A DNA stretch of 64,000 nucleotides. Origin: SXTU01 sp964496695. GTDB lineage: Bacteria > Verrucomicrobiota > Verrucomicrobiia > Limisphaerales > SXTU01. Below, in pieces: positions 33,576-43,527 of this stretch. Positions within the stretch are counted from its first letter, which is position 1, and the number at the start of each line of letters is the position of its first letter. The translations under genes and the position numbers were made by a program. A model generated the notes under the pieces. The model saw only the letters and a program-made list of their open reading frames with translations. It was not told the DNA's origin and did not search any database. The stretch lies in the NCBI GenBank assembly GCA_964496695.1, contig CAZCBE010000004.1, positions 69,847 to 133,846 of the forward strand, read 5' to 3'.

Positions 33576-34655
33576 ATGAAACATCAATTCTGGCTTGGGG
33601 CGGTGGGCTTGGCGTGTGTCGGCGGCGCGGCGGTCGCGCAGGACGGCCTGCCGGAGGCGGCGGCCGAGGACAAGATGCTCAAGCGGCGCAACCGCTTCTC
33701 GCTCAAGGCAACCTTCAACTTCAACATCAAGGCCGACTTCACGAGCACCACGCCGAACCACACCGGCGCACTCGTGCCCGGCGTGAACCGCAGCTATGAC
33801 GATGGCTACGTGAACGTGGACATCAGCGGCAACGCGGGCGGCACGACCTGGAACTGGGGCTACAACAACAACGGCCAGTATCTTGCCGCCGACCCCGCCG
33901 CGCCGTTTTTGGGCGCGAGTTCGCTGGCGTTCCATTCCGTCAATTCGCTGGCGGACGGCACCACGCGCGGCAGCCGCGACCGCATGGTTCCCGGCTTCGA
34001 GCTGGCCTACGAGGAGGTGCTCGGGCGCTTCCACATCACCGAGAAGCGGCGCGCGAACGTGGGCGTGCTGATGACGGTGGGCTACATGCAGCTTGGGCAG
34101 CGGGACTCCGGATCGCTCGCGGGCTTCGCCGGGCTGACGACCGACAAATACGCCACTGGTGCGGTGCTGCCGCCGCTCGCGCCTTACTTCGGGACCTTCG
34201 CGGCCGCGGGGCCGTTGATACCCGACGTGCCGGCGGACCGGGCGGTGACGGTGGTGGCGGCCACCGGCACGGTGAACAACAAGGTGGAAGGCTCGCTCTA
34301 CGGCTTCAACCTCGGGCCTTTCATCGAGCTGCCGCTGCATGACCGCGTTTCGCTCACGCTCGGCGGCGGGCTCGGTGTGGTTTACGCCAGCACCACCTAC
34401 AGCTACACCGACACGGTCGTGGTGCCCGGCGTCGTGACCGCCGTGCGCTCGGGCCGCGTCGCGGCGGACGACTGGCTCTTCAGTGCGACGGCCCGCGCCA
34501 ACCTCTACGTGGCGCTCAGCGAAGCGTGGAGCTGGGAACTGGGCCTGGCCTATCAATACGCCGGCAACTCCCGCTCCACCGTGCAGGGCAAATCCTCGAA
34601 CCTGAAGCTCGACGGGATCATGACGGTGAACACGGGGTTGAACTACGCGTTCTGA
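33576..34655 (+). CDS. Outer-membrane beta-barrel protein
   Basis: 359 residues, with a signal peptide (MKHQFWLGAVGLACVGGAAVAQ). The mature protein alternates hydrophobic and polar residues in strand-length blocks (FSLKATFNFNIKADF, ANVGVLMTVGYMQLG, VSLTLGGGLGVVYAS, WELGLAYQYAG). It ends in aromatic LNYAF, the signal recognised by the BAM machinery. The number of strands suggests about 12-14. It starts 12 bases after the large repeat protein, so the two are very likely co-transcribed; it could help anchor that protein at the surface (inference). Family assignment beyond beta-barrel is not possible. Confidence 0.82.
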   Translation: MKHQFWLGAVGLACVGGAAVAQDGLPEAAAEDKMLKRRNRFSLKATFNFNIKADFTSTTPNHTGALVPGVNRSYDDGYVNVDISGNAGGTTWNWGYNNNGQYLAADPAAPFLGASSLAFHSVNSLADGTTRGSRDRMVPGFELAYEEVLGRFHITEKRRANVGVLMTVGYMQLGQRDSGSLAGFAGLTTDKYATGAVLPPLAPYFGTFAAAGPLIPDVPADRAVTVVAATGTVNNKVEGSLYGFNLGPFIELPLHDRVSLTLGGGLGVVYASTTYSYTDTVVVPGVVTAVRSGRVAADDWLFSATARANLYVALSEAWSWELGLAYQYAGNSRSTVQGKSSNLKLDGIMTVNTGLNYAF

Positions 34656-34659
34656 GCGG

Positions 34660-34745
34660 AAACGTGCGACGCGGAAAGAGTGATTAGTAATTAGTGATAG
34701 TCCGTTGCTGGGCGCTGTTGGCCTGACCAATCACTAAATACTATT
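34660..34745. repeat. AT-rich inverted repeat upstream of guaB
   Basis: AGTGATTAGTAATTAGTGAT (from about 34679) faces AATCACTAAATACTATTTAC (from about 34732). This forms an imperfect AT-rich hairpin that stands out from the GC-rich surroundings. A related hairpin lies just after guaB at 36385-36475. Confidence 0.6.
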
Positions 34746-34812
34746 TACTTTCCCCTCCGCTCTCCGGCACTTCCCTCTTGCCAGCCACCGCCCGCGTCCG
34801 GCATTTATTGGC

Positions 34813-36381
34813 ATGGCAAATACCACCGCCGCCAACGCTCTCGACGCCGACTTTTACCAGACGGCGGAGCGCTTTTTTCCGAACCAGGCCGGCACCGCGC
34901 TGACCTACGACGACATCACGCTCGCGACGCTTTACTCGGAGATCCTCCCGCGCGACACGCAGCTCGACACCACGCTGGCCGAGAGCCTCCAGCTCAACAT
35001 CCCGGTCGTCTCCTCGGACATGGACACCGTCACCGAGGCGCGCATGGCCATCGCCATGGCGCTCAACGGCGGGCTGGGCCTGATCCACTACAACATGCCG
35101 GAGAAGCAGCAGCTCCAGGAGGTCGGCCGCGTCAAGAACCACGTCCACGGCCTCATTCAGGAGCCGATCAAGGTCATGCCCGACCAGCTCATCGGGGATG
35201 TCCTCGCGCGCATTGAGGAGAAGCGGTTCGCCTTCAGCACGTTTCCCGTGGTGGATGAGCAGGGCAAGCTGCTGGGCCTGCTCTCCGGCAGCGTGGTGAA
35301 GCCGCGCTACGCGAAGCGCAAGGTGGCCGAGTCGCTCACGCCGCGCGACCAGGTCTTCACGCTCACGGAGAAGCAGCTTGGCAAGAATCCCATCGCGGCG
35401 GCGGACAAGTTCTTCAACGACCATCCGGGCATCCACAAGCTGCTTGTGGTGGATGATTCCGACCGGCTGCGCGGCCTCTTCACGATGAGCGACATCGAGC
35501 GCATCACGTCCGAGCGCGCGGCGCAGTTCAAGCCGGCGCGCGATGCGCAGTTCCGCCTGGTGTGCGGCGCGGCGGTGAGCGCCACGCGCAATGCCTTCGG
35601 CGAACTGGACCGCGACCGCATCCTCGCGCACGTCGGCGGGCTGGTGGAGCGCGGCCTGGATGCCGTGGCGGTGTCCACCGCGCACGGGCACACGAAGGGC
35701 GTGGGCGACACCGTGCGGATGCTGCGCGATGCGTTTCCAAATCTGCCGATCATCGCGGGCAACGTGACCAGTGCGGCGGCCGTGGGCTTCCTCGCGGACG
35801 CCGGCGCGAACATCATCAAGGTGGGGCAGGGGCCGGGCTCCATCTGCACCACCCGCGTGGTGGCGGGCGTGGGCATCCCGCAGATGACCGCGCTCTATGT
35901 CTGCTCGCGTGCGGCGGCGGAGAAGAAGGTCACGATCCTCGCCGACGGCGGCATCACCAAGTCCGGTGACATCGTGAAGGCGCTCACATTGTCACACGCG
36001 GTGATCTGCGGCGGCCTGCTCGCGGGCTGTGCCGAAGCCCCCGGCGAAATTCTCGAAATCGGCGGCAAGCTCTACAAGCAATACCGGGGCATGGGCAGCC
36101 TCGCGGCAATGAAGGCCGGCTCCGCCGCGCGCTACGGCCACGCGACCGCCGATGCCACGCGCAAGGTGGCGGCGGAAGGCGTGGAGGCGTTGAAGGAAGT
36201 GGCCGGTCCGCTCGAGCGCACGCTCGCCACGCTCATCGGCGGCATCCAGTCCGGCATGGGTTATCTCGGCGCGGGCAATCTCACGGAGCTGCGCAAGCGC
36301 GCCCGCTACATCCGCGTCAGCCCCGCCGGCATGAAGGAAGCCGGAGCGCATGATGTCGTGGAAGTGAAGACAGGGAACTGA
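34813..36381 (+). CDS. guaB: Inosine-5'-monophosphate dehydrogenase
   Basis: 522-residue enzyme converting IMP to XMP with NAD, the rate-limiting step of GMP synthesis. The barrel starts at LTYDDITLATLYSEILPRDTQLDT and is interrupted by two CBS domains (about residues 120-235; TFPVVDEQGKLLGLLS, LLVVDDSDRLRGLFTMSD). The catalytic loop is GPGSICTTRVVAGVGIP. The IMP-binding DGGI and the mobile flap (RYGHATADATRKVAAEGVEA) are present. It is about 30 residues longer than typical bacterial GuaB, mostly at the N-terminus. The flap Arg-Tyr pair (RY) is retained. It is a stand-alone gene between two AT-rich hairpins. Confidence 0.96.
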   Translation: MANTTAANALDADFYQTAERFFPNQAGTALTYDDITLATLYSEILPRDTQLDTTLAESLQLNIPVVSSDMDTVTEARMAIAMALNGGLGLIHYNMPEKQQLQEVGRVKNHVHGLIQEPIKVMPDQLIGDVLARIEEKRFAFSTFPVVDEQGKLLGLLSGSVVKPRYAKRKVAESLTPRDQVFTLTEKQLGKNPIAAADKFFNDHPGIHKLLVVDDSDRLRGLFTMSDIERITSERAAQFKPARDAQFRLVCGAAVSATRNAFGELDRDRILAHVGGLVERGLDAVAVSTAHGHTKGVGDTVRMLRDAFPNLPIIAGNVTSAAAVGFLADAGANIIKVGQGPGSICTTRVVAGVGIPQMTALYVCSRAAAEKKVTILADGGITKSGDIVKALTLSHAVICGGLLAGCAEAPGEILEIGGKLYKQYRGMGSLAAMKAGSAARYGHATADATRKVAAEGVEALKEVAGPLERTLATLIGGIQSGMGYLGAGNLTELRKRARYIRVSPAGMKEAGAHDVVEVKTGN

Positions 36382-36384
36382 CGG

Positions 36385-36478
36385 GGAAAGTAATTAGTGC
36401 CCAGTAATTAGTTTTCAGGGACGGGCGAATCAACAGTTCGCGAACTGGTTGCTAATCACTAATTACTGATCACCGTTC
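36385..36478. repeat. AT-rich inverted repeat downstream of guaB
   Basis: GTAATTAGTGCCCAGTAATTAG (split into words GTAATTAGTG and CAGTAATTAG) faces CTAATCACTAATTACTGATC at about 36453-36472. It belongs to the same AATTAGTGATT-word family as the element upstream of guaB. It may work as a bidirectional terminator between the convergent guaB and zinc-ribbon genes. Confidence 0.6.
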
Positions 36479-36485
36479 TGCGCCG

Positions 36486-36710
36486 TCAAAATTCCACCAC
36501 TTCATTCGATGTCCCACACTGCGGGCAACGGGAGAGTTCCACGTCGGGGTCGTCCGTGTAAACGTAGCTGCACTTGCGGCAACGGAAGAGGTGGTCCTCC
36601 GTCGGCGTGGGTTCGAAGCTCCGCCGCCTGCGTTCGTAGAGCACGGCGATGGCGCCGACACAGCCGAGCAGCGTGGCGACGTAGGTGAAGATGACCGTGT
36701 CCGGCGGCAT
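36486..36710 (-). CDS. Small membrane protein with a C-terminal zinc ribbon
   Basis: 74 residues. One transmembrane helix (about residues 7-25, VIFTYVATLLGCVGAIAVLY) is followed by a basic patch RRRR. A cytosolic zinc ribbon has C44-x2-C47 and C62-x2-C65 (FRCRKC and RCPQCG). The Cys spacing resembles rubredoxin-like or rRNA-type ribbons. The function is unknown. Its ATG lies 3 bases after the stop of the TonB-like gene, so the two are expressed together. Confidence 0.8.
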   Translation of the reverse strand: MPPDTVIFTYVATLLGCVGAIAVLYERRRRSFEPTPTEDHLFRCRKCSYVYTDDPDVELSRCPQCGTSNEVVEF

Positions 36711-36713
36711 GGG

Positions 36714-37496
36714 TCACGGCGTCGCAGACGCTGGCGGCTCCACGGTGTGCCACTGGAACACCAGCACACCTTCGACGGGTGTGCCTCCCTGTTTGGCGCG
36801 CGATTCGAACCGGAGCTGGTGGGCCAGTTCCAGGGCCTGGAGGTCGGCCGCGCGTTGCACGGGATCTTTGGAATTGGCGGCCCCGGCCAGCAGGGTGGAG
36901 AAGACCAGTCCTTCGGGGCTCACGCGCACCTGCACGCGCGTGTCGTTGAGCACGTCGGTGTGCGTCCAGGATTTCAGCGCCGGGGACTGGGCGAGCTTGA
37001 GCCGGCTGGCTGGCCCTTCGATCATTAAGCGCGAGCGATTGCGGAGGGCCGGCTGCGGGACGGCCGGCGGGGCGGCGGCCAGGTCCGGTTTCCTGACCAG
37101 GTCAAACACCGGTGCCGCCCGCGGGGCCGCGAGTTGTTGAAAGGCTCCGCCCAGCGACTGCGTCGGCTGCGGCAGGGTGCGCTCGGATTCCGTGAACTCC
37201 CCGGACTGGTATTTAGGGGACTGGGGTCGCAGCCATGCTGCGCCGGAGAAGCCGCGGGGGCTGACCATCGCGAAGAGCGTCGGGTCGCTGACCAGGATGG
37301 AGTCCAGCGTCTGCCGCGCCGACTCCGGGGTGGTCAGCCAGCGGGCCACCTGTTGATTTTGCACCTGCCGGGGGGTGACGCTGCCGCGCTTGGAAAGCAG
37401 GAACAGCGCGCCCAGATGCAGCGCGAACACGGCCAGCACCACGGCGGTCCACCGGCGGGCGGACCACGGCGGGCTGGATTTAGGATCACTGCTCAT
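36714..37496 (-). CDS. TonB-like membrane-anchored periplasmic protein
   Basis: 260 residues from the ATG at 37496 (MSSDPKSSPPWSARRW). The in-frame extension to 38552 is antisense shadow of the next gene. A single N-terminal anchor (about 17-34, AVVLAVFALHLGALFLLS) precedes a Pro-rich periplasmic region. The C-terminal domain (RVQVRVSPEGLVFSTLLAGA, then DLQALELAHQLRFESR, GVLVFQWHTVEPP) has the alpha/beta shape of TonB C-termini. It may energise or couple an outer-membrane process, or be a paralogue with another role. No ExbB/ExbD genes are adjacent. It is divergent from the large coiled-coil gene. Confidence 0.68.
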   Translation of the reverse strand: MSSDPKSSPPWSARRWTAVVLAVFALHLGALFLLSKRGSVTPRQVQNQQVARWLTTPESARQTLDSILVSDPTLFAMVSPRGFSGAAWLRPQSPKYQSGEFTESERTLPQPTQSLGGAFQQLAAPRAAPVFDLVRKPDLAAAPPAVPQPALRNRSRLMIEGPASRLKLAQSPALKSWTHTDVLNDTRVQVRVSPEGLVFSTLLAGAANSKDPVQRAADLQALELAHQLRFESRAKQGGTPVEGVLVFQWHTVEPPASATP

Positions 37497-37677
37497 TCCC
37501 GATTCGATGGGGATAGAATCAGATGCTACCGGCGGAATGGCAAGTGCAGGGGAGGGGGGCGTGAAGGCAGATTGTCCGCCGTCTTTCCTCCTCACGCACC
37601 ACGCACCACGCACCCTCCGGCCTACTGCGATTTCTGTATTCACTCCCGGGGGCAGGTGTGGCTTAGTTCCTTGCACG

Positions 37678-40600
37678 ATGCCTCCTTCCCTCGACCCGCT
37701 GATCGCGGAGCGGCTGCGCGCGTTTGCGCAGCGCTGGACGCGCATGGTCTGGGTGCGGGGAATTGCTGCTGCAGTCGTCACGCTGCTGGTGGCGTTCACG
37801 GCCGTCGCCTGGCTGGACTGGCGGCTGGTGCTGACGGAGCGGACGCGCCTGCTCCTGAGCCTCGGCGGGTATGCGATGACGGCGCTGGTCTTCTGGCTCG
37901 TGGCGGGCCGGACGCTGGTGAAGCGGCCCACCGTCCGGGAGTTCGCGGGACTGATGGAAAAAGCGTGGCCGAGACTGCGCGGCCATCTCGTGGCCGCCGT
38001 CGAACTGGCCGAAAAGAGCGCGGAAGGGAAAACGGATTCGTTCGCTTTCCGTGACCTGATGCAGGAAGGCGTGGCGAACCGGGTCAAGGACGTGCGGATG
38101 AAAATCGTGCTGCCGCGCTCGCTGGTCGCGCGGTGGTCGGGGGCGGCGCTGGCGTCTGTCGTCGCCGTCGCCGTTCTGCTCGCGGTGCCCGCCTGGGGAT
38201 TTCCCCGGCAGCTCGCCCGGGCCTTCATCCCGGTCGCGGACATTGAGCGAGTCGCCCGGACAAAAATCCGCGTGGTGGAACCCGCCGCCGAGACACGCTG
38301 GCTCGCGCAAGGCGACCACCAGACAGTCGCCGTGGAACTGGCGGGGGTGGCAGCGGATCGCGCGGAACTGGAGGTGTTGCTCGCGGACGGCAGGACGGAG
38401 CGGGTGCTGATGTCGCCCGGCAGCGGGCGGCAGTTCACCGTCACGGTGCCGGTGGGCCAAGGTGATTTTGCCTTTCGCGTGCGCGCGGGGGATGCCATCA
38501 CCAAGACGCTGACCCTTCCCACCCGCACACGTCCGGCGGTGATGTCGTTCACGAAGACCTACGAAGCGCCGGCCTACGCCCAGTTGCCCCCGCGGCAGGT
38601 CGAGGAGGAGCACGGCAATGTGTCCGCGCTGGAAGGCAGCGTGGCGGATTTGCGGATGCGGGTGAACCAGTCGGTGCGCGCCGGGGAACTCGCGGTCATC
38701 GCGGACGGCAAAACCAACCGGGTCGCCCTCACTGCCCCCGAGCCGAACGTCGTCCGGGCGCGGCTGCTGGTAAATGGCTCGGCGACATATCAGGTGCGGC
38801 TCATCGCGGCGGAGACAGGTCTGGGCAACAAATTTAGTCCCACGTTTGAAATCCGCGCGGAGCCGGACCTCGCGCCGCGCATCACGCTGGAGCAGCCGCG
38901 CAATGATGTCGTGGCCGCGCCGGATGAAGTCGTGACGGTGCGCGGCACGGCGGGCGACGACATCGGGCTGGCGGCGGTCACCCAGCAATTTCAGGTGAAC
39001 ACCGGTCCATGGGTGGAGGTGCCGCTGGGCCTGGCAAACAAGACTAATTCCCCGGTGGCGCACCGCTGGGATTTGCTGCTGCTCGGCCTCTCCACCGGCG
39101 ACCGTGTAGTGACCAAGCTGGTGGCCGTGGACCTGCGGGGCACGCGGGTCGAGTCGGCTGCGGCGCAGCTCGTCATCGGGGCAGAGCAATCCGATGCGAA
39201 ACGCGCCAAGGCGCTGGCGGCGCGACAGCAGGTGCAGGAGGCTTTGGAAGGCGCGAGCAAGGCGGCAACTGAATTGCGCAAGGCTTACACCCCCGAAGCG
39301 GTCGCGAAGATGCGCGCGGGCGACGATGTGCAGCGGCAGCAAACCGTGGCCGGGGCGGCCGTGGCGCAGGCGGAGGTGGAGCGGCAACTGGAGCGGGCGG
39401 ACAAGCAACTGGCCTACGCAGTGCGCGAAGCGGACGCGGGCCGGGAATCGGCTGAACTGGCCTTGCTCGCAGGCGGGTTGAGCACGGCGCGGCGCGAACT
39501 GCTGCCCCGCGCCCAGGCGGACCGGGAGTTGCTGGCCGGCGAACTGCGCGAGACGCCGGAGCGCAGCAACGTGAACGAGGCGGTGAAGTCGGCGCAGCGG
39601 CTCGCGGACTTCACGGCGCAGATGGCGGGGAACTTCGGCGAGCTGGTCGCCGCCGACCAGGGAGATGCACTGACGGAACGACTGGATCAACTGGCCAAGG
39701 AACAGCAACGCGTGCAGCAGACAGTGGACGGCGCGGGAAGCGATCCCAACGCCTGGCAGCGCGTGGCGCGCCGGGAGACCGGGGTGACGCGCGAAGTGGC
39801 GCGGGCCGAGCAGGAGATGGCCGACCTGCGCCAGCGCGCACCCAAACAGATTTCCGACCGCCTCGGCAAGTCCCAGGACACTCTAAAAGCGGCGCGGACT
39901 GGCGTCGAATCCACCCTCAAGAATCCCGCCGGGCCGGAACTCGCCGCCCCGGCCAAGCAGATGAAGACCGCGACCGAGCAGGCCGCGGGCGATGCGCGCG
40001 TCGCGGCGCGTGAACTGGGCATGCGTGCGGACAAGGCCCGGGCGGAACTGGCGAAACTGAACGAGGGCAGCGCGGAAAAAATCGCCCGGCTGCGCCGCGA
40101 TCTGGAACGGCTCGCGGAATCGGACAAGAAACTCGCGGAGGCCCGACGGAACGGCGAGGACGACGGAAAGCTGAAGCTGAAGGCGGACAGCGACCGCGAC
40201 CGCGCCGAGGCAAGCTGGCGCGGAGCGAAGGAACAACTGGAAGACCGGGCCAAGGCGGAAGAGGCGCGGCGGGACAACGATCCGCAGTTTGCCGCGCAGC
40301 TTGGCCTGGCGCGGGATTCGCTCGAGGCGATGCGCGCCACGGCGGAAGCAGACTGGCAGAACGCGGCGAACCCCGAACGGCTGGCGCAGATGGAGAAGGC
40401 GATGCGGGGGCTCGAGGCGGGCCGGCAGTTGAGCGAGCTGGCGAGCGCGGCAAAATCGCTTGCCCGCGAAGAGCGCTTTGAGGCTGCGGCACCGGACAGC
40501 AGCACGAGCCGGCCACGCGACTGGAACTGGCTGGAAAAACAAATGACCGCCGCGCAGCGCGAGGCGCGGAGCGCCGGGCTGGGCGAGAAGACGGCGAACG

Positions 40601-43527
40601 CCTTGTCCGAGGCCATTCGCGGCACCGCCGGGCAGCAGGTGGGCCGCGAGATGAACGAACGGCGCAGCGGCGGCGCGCGCGTGGCGAATCCCATGGCCGA
40701 GCAACTGGACCAGGTGGCCGGCCAGATGCAGCGGGCGCACAGCGAGGCGGCGAAGGTGGAAGCAGAAGCCCGGCAGGCGCTGGCGCGGACGACTGCTAGT
40801 TTAAGTGAGCGTCTGCTGGCCTTGTCCCGCGCCGCAGCGGAACTGGAACTGGAATTGAAGCCGGCCGCAGGGGGGACAACGCCCAACGCGGTGACGAATC
40901 TGCATCTCAAGCAGTTGACCTTGAACGTGCGGCTGGCGGACGCGGTGAGCGCGCTCCGGCGGGATGGCAACGCGCAGGATTTGTCGCTGCCGGCTGGACG
41001 CGAACGGGCGCGGGATGCGGACGCGGCAGTCGAGATGCTGCGAGAACCCCCCGTGAAGGCGGAGAGCGCAATACGCAGCGCGCTGGCCGCCCAGCCAGCG
41101 AAGGCGCGGGCCGGCTGGCTGAAGGAAGCGGAAACGCAGGACCATGCGCTGGCCGCGAGTTTGAAACTGCTGGCCGAGCATTATCACAACCTCGAGGCGG
41201 GTGCGGCGGAGGGTTCCCGGCAGGCCTTGCGCAAGCAGGAGCAGGCGCTGGGCACGCGGGCGGCGCAGGACGAGCGCTATGCACAGATGGAGCGGCTTCA
41301 GCGGCTGGCCGGGCTGCCGCCGGAGGAGTTGCAACGCGAACTGGCGGCGGAGTTGCAGCGCAACCCGGCGATGCGCGCGGAACTGGCCCGCCTGTCCCGC
41401 GACGCGGTGGCTGACACGCGGCAGCGGCTGCAGGAGGCGGCGGAGGCCGAACGCACGCTTGCTCGGCAACTGGAGCGCGCGGCGAACCCGGCCTTGGAAG
41501 CGGGCGAATTGTGGGCGCAGTTGCTGCAGCTCGTGGCGGCCATGCGCCGGACGGTCGCAGAGGAAATTCCGCCAGTGCAGGCGGACGCGGAGAAATGGCT
41601 GGTGCCGGTGAAAGAGGAATTTGAGCGCGGTGCGAAGTCCATCACGGAGGCGGCGGACAAGGCCCCGACGCAGGCGAACCTGCCGACGGCAACCATCGCG
41701 CAGCGTGTGGGCGAGATGGTGCCGGGCTTGCAGCGGGCGACGAACGAATTGGCAAACGCGCAGCGCAAGGGGCTCGAAGCGGAGAAGAAATTTGCCGAGG
41801 CGCAGAAGAAGCTCGCCGAAGTCCAGCGCGAGGTGGCGAAGACGGCTGGGCTGGCGAAGCTGGGCGACGGGAGTGCGCAGTTGGTGGCGACCGTCCGGCG
41901 GCACCTCGACCGGGCGCGGGCATTGGCCGAGGCGTTTGCGAACGTGGGGAAGATCTCGCCGGAGCAGGCGCTGGCCCGGGCGGCTCAGCAGCAGGGCGAG
42001 GCGGCGAACCAGTTGCGCGCGGCGGCGGAGAATTTGCAGCGGGCGGCGCGAGACGAGCGGGCGATGGGCAACCAAGCCGAGGCGGCGGCGCTCCAGCAGG
42101 CCGCGCAGCAGGCGCAGGCCAGCGCGGACCAGGCGGACCGGGCGCGCCGCGCGGCACAGGACGGCCAGCAGAGCCTGGCGGAGGCGGGCCGGAATGCGCA
42201 GCAGCTCGGCAGTTCGCTCGAACAGCAGGGCGCGCAACTCGGCAGCACTGCGGGGCAAAGTGCTCAGCAGGGGGGTGGTTCTGGATCAGAGCGGCCAGGT
42301 GCGCAGGCATCCGCCGGTCAGACCGGAGCTGACAGCACCTCGCAGCCCGGCGCTTCGGCCAGCGGCGCGCAGGCGGGCAGTGGCAGCCCGCAACGCTCTG
42401 GCGAAGGCGGCCAAAACGGGGCGAACCCGGGCAATGCCCAGAGCCAGCCGGGCAGCGGGAAAAGCAACGGCGAGGCAGTGTCGCCGGGCGGGGCGGCTGG
42501 AACGCCCGGAGTGAGCGGGTCCCAGGACAACTCCGCCCAGGCCAGCGGCACGCGTGACGGGGCACCGCGTCCGGGCGCGCCTGGTGAATCCAACGCCAAG
42601 GCCTCTGCGCCAACGGGCCGGGCCGGCGACAGCAACCAGCCCAATACCGGGACGGGTTCAGGGCAGGACTCCCGGGGATCGCAACAGAACTCCGGGGCGC
42701 AGCAACCGCAGGGTGGCGGGCAGGGCGGCGCGGCGCAGAATACCCGGGGCGAAGGGCAGTCCGGTGGCGCTCCGGGGTCGTCCAAGGATGACAGCCAGGC
42801 GGCGCGGCCGGGAGGGAACAGTTCAGGCGGGCAATCCAAGGGGGCGGATTCGACCGGGTCGCAGCAGCGCGGGCAGGTGGGGCAGGGCACGCCTGTGAAC
42901 GGCGTTCAAGGCGCAGGCGCGCCGAATAGTTTCAACGCTCCTCGCGGGACCGCCGGCCAGCATGGTCGGCCACAGGACGCGGGCCAGTCTTTCCAGCCGC
43001 CTCCGCCGGGAGCGACGCAGGAACTCCGCGTCCTGCCACCGGGCGGTGGCAAGCCGAGCGCGGAGGGCGGGATGGGCATGTTGCCGGGAAGGAACATTCG
43101 GCCGGACGCACGCTGGATGGCGCGGGCCATGGACGGGATGAACACTGGCAAACCCGGAGCGCAGGCCAATGCTTCCCGGGCGCTGGAAGCCGCCCAGCAG
43201 GCGCAGCAACAGATGGCGCAGCAAGGCCAGCGCAAAGGGGCTGGACAGGGCGGCGGACCGCCCGGCTCCGGCCAGCCGGGCCAGGCGGGGGAGGCTGGCA
43301 GTGGCGCAGCGGGCACGGGGCGCGTGGGCGGGGCGACGCGGGCGGGTGGGGCCGGGACCTACGCCGCGCTTCCGGAACTGGGCGAGGTGCGGGACGGCAA
43401 TTGGGCCAAGCTGCCGCCGAAGCTCGCGCAGGATCTTCGCGAGGGCCAGCAGAACGGCGTGTCCGGTGACTACCGCGTGCTCGTGGACGCGTATTTCAAG
43501 GCGGTGGCGGAAAAGGCGCGGAAGTGA
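37678..43527 (+). CDS. Very large DUF4175-like membrane and coiled-coil protein
   Basis: 1,949 residues from the ATG at 37678 (MPPSLDPLIAERLRAFAQRW). Residues 1-170 hold three hydrophobic segments (about 25-47, 55-77, 145-165). A beta-rich part with Ig-like strands (about 170-500) follows, then an extremely long Ala/Glu/Arg/Gln-rich coiled-coil region (about 500-1530). A disordered Gly/Gln/Ser/Pro-rich tract (about 1530-1870) follows. The C-terminus ends WAKLPPKLAQDLREGQQNGVSGDYRVLVDAYFKAVAEKA. The layout matches DUF4175-type proteins of alphaproteobacteria and large planctomycete/verrucomicrobial homologues. The function is unknown; the tail motif suggests a conserved interaction site. It is followed by a prenyltransferase-fold gene. 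The high GC content leaves long shadow frames on the other strand, which are not genes. Confidence 0.82.
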   Translation: MPPSLDPLIAERLRAFAQRWTRMVWVRGIAAAVVTLLVAFTAVAWLDWRLVLTERTRLLLSLGGYAMTALVFWLVAGRTLVKRPTVREFAGLMEKAWPRLRGHLVAAVELAEKSAEGKTDSFAFRDLMQEGVANRVKDVRMKIVLPRSLVARWSGAALASVVAVAVLLAVPAWGFPRQLARAFIPVADIERVARTKIRVVEPAAETRWLAQGDHQTVAVELAGVAADRAELEVLLADGRTERVLMSPGSGRQFTVTVPVGQGDFAFRVRAGDAITKTLTLPTRTRPAVMSFTKTYEAPAYAQLPPRQVEEEHGNVSALEGSVADLRMRVNQSVRAGELAVIADGKTNRVALTAPEPNVVRARLLVNGSATYQVRLIAAETGLGNKFSPTFEIRAEPDLAPRITLEQPRNDVVAAPDEVVTVRGTAGDDIGLAAVTQQFQVNTGPWVEVPLGLANKTNSPVAHRWDLLLLGLSTGDRVVTKLVAVDLRGTRVESAAAQLVIGAEQSDAKRAKALAARQQVQEALEGASKAATELRKAYTPEAVAKMRAGDDVQRQQTVAGAAVAQAEVERQLERADKQLAYAVREADAGRESAELALLAGGLSTARRELLPRAQADRELLAGELRETPERSNVNEAVKSAQRLADFTAQMAGNFGELVAADQGDALTERLDQLAKEQQRVQQTVDGAGSDPNAWQRVARRETGVTREVARAEQEMADLRQRAPKQISDRLGKSQDTLKAARTGVESTLKNPAGPELAAPAKQMKTATEQAAGDARVAARELGMRADKARAELAKLNEGSAEKIARLRRDLERLAESDKKLAEARRNGEDDGKLKLKADSDRDRAEASWRGAKEQLEDRAKAEEARRDNDPQFAAQLGLARDSLEAMRATAEADWQNAANPERLAQMEKAMRGLEAGRQLSELASAAKSLAREERFEAAAPDSSTSRPRDWNWLEKQMTAAQREARSAGLGEKTANALSEAIRGTAGQQVGREMNERRSGGARVANPMAEQLDQVAGQMQRAHSEAAKVEAEARQALARTTASLSERLLALSRAAAELELELKPAAGGTTPNAVTNLHLKQLTLNVRLADAVSALRRDGNAQDLSLPAGRERARDADAAVEMLREPPVKAESAIRSALAAQPAKARAGWLKEAETQDHALAASLKLLAEHYHNLEAGAAEGSRQALRKQEQALGTRAAQDERYAQMERLQRLAGLPPEELQRELAAELQRNPAMRAELARLSRDAVADTRQRLQEAAEAERTLARQLERAANPALEAGELWAQLLQLVAAMRRTVAEEIPPVQADAEKWLVPVKEEFERGAKSITEAADKAPTQANLPTATIAQRVGEMVPGLQRATNELANAQRKGLEAEKKFAEAQKKLAEVQREVAKTAGLAKLGDGSAQLVATVRRHLDRARALAEAFANVGKISPEQALARAAQQQGEAANQLRAAAENLQRAARDERAMGNQAEAAALQQAAQQAQASADQADRARRAAQDGQQSLAEAGRNAQQLGSSLEQQGAQLGSTAGQSAQQGGGSGSERPGAQASAGQTGADSTSQPGASASGAQAGSGSPQRSGEGGQNGANPGNAQSQPGSGKSNGEAVSPGGAAGTPGVSGSQDNSAQASGTRDGAPRPGAPGESNAKASAPTGRAGDSNQPNTGTGSGQDSRGSQQNSGAQQPQGGGQGGAAQNTRGEGQSGGAPGSSKDDSQAARPGGNSSGGQSKGADSTGSQQRGQVGQGTPVNGVQGAGAPNSFNAPRGTAGQHGRPQDAGQSFQPPPPGATQELRVLPPGGGKPSAEGGMGMLPGRNIRPDARWMARAMDGMNTGKPGAQANASRALEAAQQAQQQMAQQGQRKGAGQGGGPPGSGQPGQAGEAGSGAAGTGRVGGATRAGGAGTYAALPELGEVRDGNWAKLPPKLAQDLREGQQNGVSGDYRVLVDAYFKAVAEKARK

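Noticed and set aside
37663..39708. A 681-codon minus-strand frame opposite the DUF4175-like gene
   Set aside because: Low-complexity Arg/Leu/His composition, no domains, fully antisense to a convincing protein.
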